Notes: generated by a model not told the origin, from the letters alone. DNA of 22,500 nucleotides from Sphaeroforma sirkka (GCA_001586965.3 LUCW03002190.1:75001-97500); one strand, 5' to 3'; shown: positions 1 to 10,134, counted from the stretch's first letter. Numbers and translations: made by a program.

Positions 1-633
1 AATAGCTCTATTAGCTTGCTTTTCTCTGTCATATCTATTGGTTGTGGTCTGAGACTCATAGGTGTCATTTTCCAGACATCGTAGCATGTCTGAGCCGCTG
101 CAGATTAAATATCCTGATTAGCAATGTCGTGAAATTCTCGTAACAAATTCGAGAACGGTTCATTCTCATTAATTGTGGCTAGTCTTTTCTTACACCGCCA
201 CGTATTTTCCCTGTCAGTGCTTCCCTTGGATCCGATTTCAGATATTCTCTCCAGCGCAACTCTCACGTGCACACAGCTATACCTATAGTAGTATGGTCGC
301 AAATTTCTCTCTCTAGTATCTGTTCTCGAGGCCTTCACTGATAAAAGGTACTCTACATGTTCAATGTCTACAGCTACGCGTTCCTTTGTCTAAGATTCTA
401 CACATACTGGTATTTTTAGTGACATGTCCATGTCTGTTTTGGTCATGGAGCGCCCAACGCTTGCATCAACGTGGAACTAGAATAAGTTATCCTCAGAGCT
501 ATTTTCTGTTATAGGATTACCTAATGCAGCTGTGAGTGTCACCGTTCTCCTTTCTTGTTGTACCGTCGAGCGCACGGCAAGAGCCTTGTGTTTTTCAGTA
601 CTCTGCAATAACCCATGATTCAATATCAACTTC
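1..633 (-). pseudogene. Broken unidentified coding sequence, truncated by the window edge
   Basis: Read on the minus strand from 632 to 1, a single frame runs the whole length and is interrupted by only three stops (TAG, TAG and TAA). The longest clean part is 105-338, 77 codons, ending in the motif LLREFHDIANQDI. Amino-acid composition is protein-like: charged, with few low-complexity runs. All three stops are one C-to-T change from a glutamine codon (CAG or CAA). The frame meets the start of the 1.06-kb repeat at 634, so the retroelement probably inserted beside or into it. I do not recognise the product; it may be a host gene or part of an older retroelement. The far end lies outside the window. 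That it is coding debris is fairly likely; its identity is unknown. Confidence 0.45.
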
Positions 634-1693
634 TGTAGAAATACGGCCTCCGGTCAGTCTAAAATATCAAGATCAATTGAGATAATACATTGGTTTTTAC
701 TTGTATTTTAACCAATTTAATACAAGCTCTTTTTCCAATATTTACAACGTGTCCTAAATTCACTTTGATGGCTCCAATAGCCTGAGAATTTGGTATGACT
801 CATCTACCTGGACCTATTTGAGACATTAGTAGATGTAGGATATTATAAACTAAATTTTATAATCTCCGAACTACTACTTATAGATTTCGGTCCTCCCGCC
901 AATGTCCAAAATCCAATAAGTCTTTTTCTTTTTTTAACTTTTCTTCAGATGGAACTTTATTTATATCAGCTAATGTATTAACGTGACTTACGTTATTATG
1001 TCTATCTACAAATTAGGCATGTGGTCATGAACACTTAGTACTTCTAGTGAAAATTATTCAATAAAGAACAGCTAGAGGTACGCCCTGTGTGATCGAGGAT
1101 ATTTAGGCTCTTAACAAGAGGCAGTCCCGATCATTCTTACACAAGCTACCACTGCTAAATCCTAATTGACTAAATTGTATTTTAGTTTAATATAGTTTGA
1201 AACCTAGTAATTTCCATCGAAATTTACATATTTTTCAATTATTTAGTAGTTACAGTAGTGTACTGCTTCTAGACTGTCTAACATCGATTTACTATCCAGC
1301 AAATACTATGGCTAAGGGTACTTCTAAAGGCAAGGGAGCCGCTAGCTCTAAGCCTGCTAAGCCTGCCAAGGTTCCTGAGGTCCCTGTGGAAACACCTAGC
1401 CTGTCTAGAGTTGAGCCTGCCAAGGAAACTGTTGGAGAAGCCAATCCTGAGGTTGGTACAGAGGATTATTCTGAGGTTGACTCGTCGGATCCTAAAGCCT
1501 TGAAAGAAGAGGTATCTACTACCGCGGAAAGGCTCGCCAGCGTCCGTGTATCACCTAGGAGTGAAGCTCAGGACCCCAGCTTGCCCCCTGACCACGTGCC
1601 GTCAAATATTGGGGATAAACGTCGAAAGGTTGGAAAATTCGTGGATACGAATGTCGGGGACATTATAACTCCACATCTAAAGAACACTCCAGC
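634..1693 (+). repeat. Direct repeat copy 1 (leader plus gag start)
   Basis: This copy starts at TGTAGAAATACGG and ends at CTCCAGC. It aligns along its length with 1913-2974, with about 32 substitutions and about five 1-nt indels by hand count, roughly 97% identity. It contains about 670 nt of AT-rich leader followed by the first about 128 codons of gag. After 1693 the two copies diverge abruptly. Confidence 0.9.
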
Positions 1694-1912
1694 ACAAATC
1701 CGGAGTGAAAAGGAAGCATTGGACCTGTCCGAAAATTTTGGGTTCGCCATCGATGGAGAAGCAATTCCATCCAGCTCAAATCTTGGGGCCGAAGTTGAGG
1801 ACACCATGACTCGACATCGAGTGGTTGGATCCTCTCAATCTCGACGCCAATTAAACCGCACTGAAGCGCTCTTGAAGGAGCTAGCGGCAGCGGCAGTCGC
1901 GGACCCCTCTAT
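1308..1912 (+). pseudogene. gag: Truncated gag, upstream copy
   Basis: The ATG at 1308 opens a frame beginning MAKGTSKGKG, rich in Lys, Pro, Glu and Ser, as expected for a disordered Gag N-terminus. About 128 codons match the second copy closely. Codons from 1694 to 1912 then differ in sequence but end in an Ala-rich LAAAAVADPS that resembles LAAAVALSMS further along the second gag, so this is probably a diverged version of the same Gag region with an internal deletion. At 1913 the frame runs into the second repeat and stops at 2061, giving a non-functional tail. The longer frame from 1197 has no ATG start; the ATG at 1308 is chosen because it is conserved in both copies. Confidence 0.7.
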
Positions 1913-2974
1913 TGTAGAAATACGGCCTCCGGTCAGTCTAAAATATCAAGATCAATTGAGATACTACATTGGTTTTATTTGTATTTTAAATAATTTAGTA
2001 CAAGCTCTTTTTCCAATATTTCCAAAGTGTTCTAAATTCACTTTGATGGCTCCAATAGCCTGAGTATTTGGTATGACTCATCTACTTGGACCTATTTGAG
2101 ACATTAGTAGATGTAGGATATTATAAACTAAATTTTATAATCTCCGAACTACTACTTATAGATTTTGGTCCTCCCGCCAATCTCCAAAATCCAATAAGTC
2201 TTTTTCTTTTTTTTTAACTTTTCTTCAGATGGAACTTTATTTATATCAGCTAATGTATTAACGTGACTTACGTTATTATGTCTATTTACAAATTAGGCAA
2301 GTGGTCATGAACACTTAGTACTTCTGGTGAAATTATTCAATAAAGAACAGCTAGAGGTACGCCCTGTGTGATCGAGGATATTTAGGCTCTTAACAAGAGG
2401 CAGTCCCGATCATTCTTACACAAGCTACCACTGCTAAATCCTAACTGACTAAATTGTATTTTAGTTTAATATAGTTTGAAACCTAGTAATTTCCATCGAA
2501 GTTTACATATTTTTTCAGTTATTTAGTAGTTACAGTAGTGTACTGCTTCTAGACTGTCTGACATCGATTTACTATCCAGCAAATAGTATGGCTAAGGGTA
2601 CTTCTAAAGGCAAGGGAGCCGCTAGCTCTAAGCCTGCTAAGCCTGCCGAGGTTCCTGAGGTCCCTGTGGAAACACCTAGCCTGTCTGGAGTTGAGCCTGC
2701 CGAGGATACTGTTGGGGAAGCAAATTCTGAGGTTGGTACAGAGGATTATTCTGAGGATGACTCGTCGGATCCTAAAGCCTTGGAAGAAGAGGTATCTACT
2801 ACCGCGGAAAGGCTCGCCAGCGTCCGTGTATCACCTAGGAGTGAAGCTCAGGACCCCAGCTTGCCCCCCTGACCACGTGCCGTCAAATATTGGGGATAAA
2901 CGTCGAAAGGCTGGAAAATTCGTGGATACGAATGTCGGGGGCATTATAACTCCACATCTAAAGGACACTCCAGC
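1913..2974 (+). repeat. Direct repeat copy 2 (leader plus gag start)
   Basis: This is the second copy of the 634-1693 repeat, offset by about 1280 bases, with the same TGTAGAAATACGG start. It has an extra C in a C-run near 2870 that breaks gag. Because the repeat extends into coding sequence it is longer than an LTR alone. It could be an LTR plus leader plus gag start from two tandem elements, or a local duplication. Confidence 0.9.
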
Positions 2975-4409
2975 CCTAAAACATATCGTGTCCCACTTGG
3001 CTGATATTCTTCCTATACCGAAGAAGAAGAAAATTCCGGGCCGAGTTTCGAACCCGAGGTCTACTGGTGTACCAACCAGTACGTTTACCATTAAGCCAGT
3101 TACCACTGGTGAGAGAGAAAATATTTCAAAATTTAATCTCTATAGCTCTGATGCTACCTTTGACCATCCTCTTGACAAACCTAACCCTGTCAGAGGATAT
3201 GATCGTATGGACCTCGATGAGGCTTACCATCCTCGTAATATCGATCCTCATTTGCCAACTAACCCGGGTAATCACGATTTTGGCAATCGCTACACCAGTA
3301 CCTCCTTAGAAAGTTCCCGCTCTAATCCTGAGGATGAGGAAGTGAGAACCAGACATACTCGTCTCAGGCTAGTACGCTCTGGTATGCAAGTCCTTGAGGA
3401 CCGTCTATTGAATGACTCCGACCTTGACGATAGGAAAGCGGATAACATTCGCTATCTAATCGATAACAAGAGAAAGGAAATAGACACCATCTTGGCACTA
3501 GCAGCAGCCGTAGCACTGAGCATGAGCCTCTTAGAACCAAGCTTTATAAAGCAGATAGGTAACGCGCAGGCTGAGGTCGATTTCTCTACTAATGAGAGTA
3601 CAGTGGAGACACTGAAGGCCTTCGACCAACTTAAGGAGTCTGCCAGCCTTAAGGATAGGCAGATGATGAATGCCTTTATTCATTTCTGTGAGCCAGGTGA
3701 ATGGCGAACTATCTTGACGGCTCATGAGCCCAACTGGAAAGTCCTACCCTGGCACCAGTTGCGTGATAATATACTTAACATCTTCTTTGAAAATGCACGT
3801 GACCGTGAACTTTTAGAGTCTTGCAAGTTCTTTGCGAACGATACCACTATTCGAGGTGCTCTAGCTCATATGACACATATGAATACTCGGATGGGTGGTC
3901 GTACCTATACTGGCGAATATTTATTAATTTGTCAGATGATGGAGACTCTGGGAGCTAACCTCTTTAAGAAAGTCAATGATGACATCATCGCCTATGGTGA
4001 TTTGCGATCTATGCCTTGGTCTTTCTTTGAGAAGATAGTTCACAAGCATACCAATCCCTCTACTAGAGTACTTAGTACCACGAGCTACACCCAGCCCACT
4101 AAGCGAAACGCAGTAGAGACTAACACTGCGCGTAGTACTAAGAAACCTCGCACTACTACTGAAGGGGGTACTGGCTCTACTTCTACCGAACCGAAAGGTG
4201 AAAAGAAGGTAAGAGCGCCTTGCAAGAGGTGTGGTTACAACCTCACAAAACGTAATGGCAAGTGGAATGGTAGACACGACCCTGTTAAGTGTGCACCAGG
4301 CAAGCCAGATTTTGGACACTATATGAAAGAGTGTGCTACTTGCAAGGGTACTAACGGTTGGCACAAAGAGGATTGCAAGGACTTACCGGACGTCCAAGTT
4401 AAGCTCTGA
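2588..4409 (+). pseudogene. gag: Gag polyprotein of Ty3/gypsy-type element, frameshifted
   Basis: The protein begins at ATG 2588 with MAKGTSKGKG. One extra C in the C-run near 2870 breaks the frame, and the rest continues in another frame to TGA at 4407. Two regions follow the disordered N-terminus. A helical capsid-like part (about 3350-4070) includes a QLKESASLKDRQ stretch and a W-rich turn. The C-terminus is basic and Cys-rich, with CKRC near 4220 and CATC..H..C near 4336-4375, a variant zinc knuckle of spacing C-x2-C-x6-H-x3-C rather than the usual C-x2-C-x4-H-x4-C. Gag would form the particle and bind element RNA through the knuckles. Pol lies immediately downstream in the same frame after the TGA. 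The segment 3036-3115 looks like an antisense tRNA read as protein, so part of this Gag may be acquired. The family call rests on position and Cys/His pattern. Confidence 0.75.
3036..3115 (-). other. tRNA-like sequence inside gag, antisense
   Basis: On the minus strand an A-box match (TGGCTTAATGG) is followed exactly 44 nt later by a B-box match (GGTTCGAAACTC), the spacing expected between tRNA positions 8 and 52. A T-arm can be drawn, TCGGG/CTCGG around TTCGAAA, as can an anticodon-arm stem ACTGG/CCAGT. The loop has 8 nt instead of 7, with a possible GGT triplet. The D-stem is imperfect and I could not pair a 7-bp acceptor stem. It is therefore a degenerate tRNA or tRNA-derived (SINE-head-like) sequence, not a working tRNA gene. 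The opposite strand is open and read through by gag as a GRVSNPRSTG-type peptide. Confidence 0.45.
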
Positions 4410-5261
4410 CAGTACCATATGTGTGCACTAGAGCGAGATTATGAGAAAATGTTCAATAAAATTCATACCAAAGGAGATGAACGTATCTTTCAAGCAGTTT
4501 TCGTAGATGGAGAAAAAGTTATGGCACTATTTGATCCAGGGGCTGAAGTCTCTGCTATCTCACGCCGAGTAGCCTACGCTACAGATATGACTGTCCATAA
4601 CGAAACAACTGATTTAATGTTGGGAACCGGCAAAGATACTACTTGCGAACAAGCCATTGACTATGCACACATACTGCTGTCAGATAGAAGAGAAGTGAAG
4701 ACTCACCTAATCGTTACTGACATGTCTCAGAAAAACGATTTAATTATAGGTATGACTGATCTTCTCAGTTTAGGTATAACACTCACTGGTCTGCCTAATG
4801 GGCTAGACCCGAATAAAGATCAGTCAGATGATAATATGTTAAAGATACCTAAACCTCCGGAAGGTGAAGCAAAGGATATGATTCCGCACTTCACCGATAT
4901 AATTATGGACTTAATTATACAAAACAGGAAGATTGCAATAACTGACTGGTGTATGTTTAAGTTCTCTAATGGGTACGTTAGACTTGACTTAACAAACGTT
5001 GACTTCTCTAAGTTAAAGTGTTCTTCACATAACTACGTGAGTTGGAGACACAAAGACGTTGTCAAGACCCAAATCGAAGATTGGTTAAAGCAGGGTCTAA
5101 TTGAAATCAATTATGATGCAACCCCAGTTAACTTAACTCTCTTAGCGGTCGATCAATATAAATCTAATGGAACGTTTAGTATAACAAGAGTAGTACTAGA
5201 CCTGTCGCCAATCAACAAACTAATTCCGCACAATAGTTTTCCTTTACCTAAGATAAGCTAG
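4410..5261 (+). pseudogene. pol: Pol part 1: aspartic protease and N-terminal reverse transcriptase
   Basis: This is in the same frame as gag, directly after its TGA; the first ATG is at 4419. Near codon 38 of that ATG, LFDPGAEVSAIS is the retropepsin active-site region. The catalytic Asp is present, but the usual Thr/Ser of D-T/S-G is Pro, which should harm activity. The protease would cut Gag-Pol into its parts. From about 5050 the RT start follows, with DWLKQGLIE, then RVVLDLSPINKLI and FPLPKIS, matching the fingers region of Ty3/gypsy RTs. A TAG at 5259 ends the frame where the family usually continues with acidic or Gln residues, and the same frame is still readable beyond it (KVDLKAAFHQI) up to about 5339. 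Confidence 0.8.
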
Positions 5262-6827
5262 ATACTACGCAAAATGGAGGGTGCGACAATCTTTTCCAAG
5301 GTAGACTTAAAAGCTGCATTCCACCAAATTACAAATACATGAGCCGCATAGGAAATACTTTTCCTTTACTTGGCAAGGTAAGAAGTACCAGTTTAAAGGT
5401 GCACCTGAAGGCTTACACATGTTACATTTTTTCTTCCAACAAGTTATAATGTAACTATTTGCGGACCTGTCGTATAACGTATCAGTCTATTTAGATGATA
5501 TAGTTGTTTTTACAAAGACAGCACATGAACATGCTAAACTCGTTAAAGAAGTCTTAAAGCGACTTAATCATGCTAAACTTAAGATTAACGAAGACAAGTG
5601 TTCTTTTGCTAAAGATACTATACACTTACTTGGCTACAAGGTATCTGCAGCAGGGGTAGAAATTGATCCTGGCAAGAAACAGTTTCTGTTGGATTTATCA
5701 ACACCAACTACTGGAAGAGATGTAAACTCTGTGTGTGGGTTTGTTAACTTCTTCTCGGATTCGGTACCGCATCTTTCTCATTATTTAAAGCCTTTCAGTC
5801 ACCTACGGCTGCACAAAGGACTTTTGGGAAAGCTTTGGACTAAAGAATGTGATGATGCATTTAAACTAGTCAAAAGTAAAGTAATGGACGCACCCATCAT
5901 GCAGTACCTTGTGGATGGTGTCACATTCCAAGCAGCAACCGACGCTTCAGATCAAGCGGTAGGTGGAGTGCTTTACCAAACGATAAATGGTAAACCGCGC
6001 TACATACAATTCTTTAGCAAGAGTTATAATAAGAGTCAATGGAATTACCCTACCGTTAAACAAGAGCTCCTTGCTATAGTTACTGCGCTAAGACAGTTTA
6101 AAGACTACCTTTATGGAAGTTACTTTACTGTCGCCTGTGATCAAAAGTCTTTAACATACTTAAAAGATATGAACCCTGACTCACAGTTGGTGAGCCGCTG
6201 GCATGACATTATTGCCAAGTTTGCTTTTAATATAACACACATATCAGGAATAGATAACCATCTTCCTGACATGCTCTCTCGACTTGTGCCCGACTACCAG
6301 AAAACAGTCAAGGAGTTATTAGTAACCGATTGGGTGCTAAATAAGAAATGGTTTAACCTCGCTCAATCACGATGGGGTCCATTTACTGTTGATATGTTCG
6401 CCGCAGAATATAACAAACAGGTTTCTGAATATAGGTCGTTGACTCATCCTAAAGGTAATGCATTTCAGCTTGACTTATTAAAGCATAATGCGTGGGCTAA
6501 CCCACCATGTCAACTTATCGCACAGTCGTTAAATTATGTTTATATTATTAAATCTATCATTACGCTGTGTTGTCCCTTACGTAACTCCGACCCATGGATA
6601 CGTGATTTAATTAATATGATTCAAGACGAACCTATTTATGTCGACCGTGAAACCGACATGTTTTTGTATCAGGGATCCTATTTTATTAACAAGACACCTT
6701 GGAAACACACCATTGTTTGTCGCATCGGTCCTGCAGGTACCACTAAGTGGAAACCCTCAACCAAATTCTTAGCTAAACTAGAGGAGTCTAAAGAGTTTGA
6801 ACAATACCGAACAAACGTCCACAAACA
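5262..6827 (+). pseudogene. pol: Pol part 2: RT palm, RNase H and DAM-like domain
   Basis: RT resumes at 5262 (SKVDLKAAFHQI, the first catalytic Asp motif) and changes frame near 5340. It then reads TWQGKKYQFKGAPEGL, meets TAA at 5452, and has the catalytic YLDD at 5488-5499. RNase H follows at about 5925-6290, with ATDASDQAVGGVLYQ (first catalytic Asp), KQELLAIVTALR (Glu), the VACDQKSLTYL Asp and HISGIDNHLPDMLSR at the end. From about 6354 comes WGPFTVDMFAAEYNKQV, then WANPP at 6493-6507 and PWIRDLINMI. This order (GP.T.D.FA, NPP, W...L) resembles the DAM-like methylase domain of DIRS retrotransposons, which would be unusual in a Ty3/gypsy order. RT-RNase H would copy element RNA to DNA; the role of the extra domain is unknown. 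The open frame runs to 6948, but past about 6828 integrase is read in another frame. Confidence 0.8.
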
Positions 6828-7796
6828 GTGGCAGAATTATGCTATCACGTCTTTAATGACTTTGGTTTCCCCCGAGTACTATGTTCTGATAACGGTAGTG
6901 AGTTTTGTGCCGACGTATTGGAGGCACTTATACTCGTATCAGGCATGACCCATAGGCGTGGTGTTCCTTACAAACCTCAAACGCAGGGTGCAAATGAGAC
7001 ATGTCATAGAGAACTTAAGAAACTCTTGCGTACCGCACTAGACGACGTTGAGGATATGTGGCCTTATCATTCGAAATGGGTTCAGACTCAAATGAATAAC
7101 TGCATGAATCCTCAAACAGGAACACTCCCGTTTCACTATTTCTTTGGCTACTATAGTGAATTACAAGCAACGTTTGATAAAACTGCGCCCGAGAAATACG
7201 TTACCCCGTGGCTACAAAAGATCGAGCATATGCAGAACGTTGTTTACCCCTGTTTGCTCGAGCACAAGAATCGCGTCCTACTTAAAGCGTATGACCGATG
7301 GAATAATACTAAGAACATTGTTCAGTTCAAAGTCAGTGATTACGTTATCATTATAAATCGAAACGCCAACGTTACCGAACTCTCTTCTAAGACGATAGGA
7401 CCTTTTGTTATTTCCTACCATGATGAGAAGAGTGTGATACTTAGTGAAGTGAATAACATTGATGGTACTAGCGCAACCAATCTAGGCACTCACCGTATCC
7501 CTACCTCCGAACTCTCATTCGCTCGCTCATTTGATTCTGATGTACCAGTTATGGAGTCACAAGTCAAAGGTATAATTGACAAAACATCCGAAGACGGTTA
7601 TACTTACTACAACACCCGTTTCATGGATGGGACAGTAGCTTGGCTAACCTCCGATGCATTTCGTGAATCTCGCTACTTTCTTTGTATCTTTAATAAAAAA
7701 TGGAATAAGCGTTTACATAAGAACACACGAGATAAACGAAAAGGGTTTCCTCAGGTGACTAACGGGCGTTACGGGCGTACGAAGCTCATAAGATAA
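6828..7796 (+). pseudogene. pol: Pol part 3: integrase, catalytic C-terminal half with chromodomain-like tail
   Basis: The frame from 6828 begins inside the integrase core. SDNGSEF carries the second catalytic Asp (6888-6890), and QGANET carries the Glu (6996-6998) with exactly 35 residues between them, the D35E pattern. The zinc-binding N-terminus (H-H-C-C) and the first catalytic Asp are not present upstream; instead the DAM-like domain runs into this point with a frame change, so a deletion of perhaps a few hundred bases is inferred. A GPF motif at 7398-7406 marks the GPY/F module of Ty3/gypsy integrases. From about 7560, VKGIIDKTSEDGYTYYNTRF and a following aromatic W resemble a diverged chromodomain, as in chromoviruses that target chromatin. 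A Lys/Arg-rich end follows. Inactive as it stands. Confidence 0.85.
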
Positions 7797-7984
7797 AAAG
7801 TGGGACTCAATCGTGTCGTATAAGAAATCAAATGCGCTCACTGGAAAGATAGTAGTCTAATTGGGCTATACAATGCTACGACCCACATCGTATGCGTGTT
7901 AGGATGCGATACTAGCGCTGTGACTGTAAGTGAGGTGTGTATTTTAGTGTGTGTGTGTTTACTTTCTGATAGACACCCGACACT
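7797..7984. other. Region after pol where a 3' LTR would be expected
   Basis: A purine-rich AGATAAAAAGTGGGA directly follows pol and could be a polypurine tract remnant. No sequence here matches the TGTAGAAATACGG repeat at the 5' side. A short GT run lies near 7946-7960. I see no gene. Confidence 0.35.
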
Positions 7985-8791
7985 TTGCAATTTGGCTTCA
8001 CAAGCCCGCCTGCTCCGCCTGCAAAAAGACCGCGGTCACAGGCGCCCAGTAGCAGCAGTGAGCCTCCCAGTTACCGCTCAAAAGTGGACAAACCTACAAA
8101 ACCGAGCCCTAAAAAACGCCCGACCGTACCAGCTTCTCAGTCCCAACCTCAGCCGCCAGTACCCGAACACCTTTTGACGAAAGTGGTGGGCCGCCCGATG
8201 TAGATGACGTAACTCCGGTATGGCTCTTCTTCCGAGCAATTTTCCCTAACGGCAAGCCCCCCCATCCCAATCAGTATTTGAAAAAACTGGCATGCCCAAC
8301 CAGTCCTCAATCGCCACCACTTTCTCTGGTATCTTCCGTCTAAATCGATATCGCAACCAAATCGCCGCGGAAGCTCCACCAGTTTCATCCGCCTTTGTGT
8401 TCCTAGCGACGCTGTCGCCCAGGTAAAAGGACATGCAGCACTTACATGGAAATGGCAGCTTGATGAAAACATCGACCCCCGCTCCCAACAACATCCCGAC
8501 GCTACGAAAGCAGCTTTAATCCATTATCTCCGTACCAAGCGGGAGGCCCACTGCACACATGAACGAGCGCCAAAAGTTCTTGACTGCAGCATGGATGCAC
8601 TACTGATCTCACTTGTCAATTCCACCAACGCAGACATCCTCCAATCTACCGCGGATCGTCTCCAGAAGGCTTGCCAAGCAAAGCATAATGCAAACCGCTT
8701 CTCACCTAACCCGCAAATCCCGGCAAACGCTAATCTTTCCTGCACCACTACAGCGACTATGAGAGCCATACCATATGTTCATACATTGTAA
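7985..8791 (+). pseudogene. Frameshifted coding relic of unknown family
   Basis: This stretch is clearly richer in G+C than its flanks and reads as protein in successive plus-strand frames. The first (7985-8203) is Pro/Ser/Lys-rich (SPPAPPAKRPRSQ...). The second, near 8200-8280, gives VDDVTPVWLFFRAIFPNGKP. A third gives KTGMPNQSSIATTFSGIFRL until 8424. A fourth, open from 8282 to 8791, gives DAVAQVKGHAALTWKW, AALIHYLRTKREA and NADILQSTADRLQKACQ before TAA. The frame changes fall by homopolymer runs (C7 near 8260, A6 near 8281). It may be an extra ORF of the preceding retroelement or a different element; I recognise no family. That it once encoded protein is likely. Confidence 0.45.
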
Positions 8792-9899
<1,108 letters not shown>

Positions 9900-10003
9900 T
9901 ATTATATATATACATGTATATATATGGTGTATATATATATATATATATATGTGTACATGTGTGTGTGTTGTTGTGTGTGTTTGTTTTGTGTTTTGTGTTT
10001 GTG

Positions 10004-10027
10004 TAATGCATGTACATACATGCATTA
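10004..10027. repeat. Near-perfect palindrome in microsatellite
   Basis: TAATGCATGTA, 2-nt centre CA, then TACATGCATTA: 11-bp perfect arms able to form a cruciform. Confidence 0.9.
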
Positions 10028-10077
10028 TATATATTAAAATACGGTTTTTTTTATTACATATATATATACCTATTCTA

Positions 10078-10134
<57 letters not shown>

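Larger units (their letters stand above)
634..7796 (+). mobile_element. Degraded Ty3/gypsy-type LTR-class retroelement, atypical structure
   Basis: Plus-strand parts occur in the order gag, protease, RT, RNase H, DAM-like domain, integrase, C-terminal extension. RNase H before integrase is the Ty3/gypsy order, and the integrase keeps a D35E spacing and a GPF module. The element is not functional. Its lesions are a frameshift in gag near 2870, a TGA between gag and pol, TAG at 5259, a frameshift near 5340, TAA at 5452, and a deletion plus frame change near 6828. The 5' end carries two tandem copies of a leader-plus-gag-start repeat. I find no matching sequence after 7796, so the 3' LTR is lost, diverged beyond recognition, or never had this form. 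Boundaries are therefore approximate: the left one is the start of the repeat and the right one the last pol stop. A possible primer-binding motif, TGGTATGACTCATC, sits near 792 and again near 2070, but it is not preceded by a CA end. Confidence 0.85.

Noticed and set aside
785..806. Primer-binding site TGGTATGACTCATC
   Set aside because: It begins with TGG like many such sites, but no CA end precedes it and no complementary tRNA could be confirmed from the window.
634..1693. Calling this repeat a plain 5' LTR
   Set aside because: It extends about 390 bp into gag and no copy lies after pol; LTR ends could not be fixed.
1568..1807. Minus-strand frame in the gag start
   Set aside because: Antisense shadow; the same one recurs in the second repeat copy only because the DNA is duplicated.
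3924..4364. 146-codon minus-strand frame
   Set aside because: Shadow of gag, which carries Cys/His motifs on the plus strand.
1..7796. Alternative genetic code with UAR as glutamine
   Set aside because: The intact 770-codon gene at 10790-13391 uses CAA/CAG for Gln and has no internal TAA or TAG; the retroelement also has real frameshifts, so decay is the simpler explanation.
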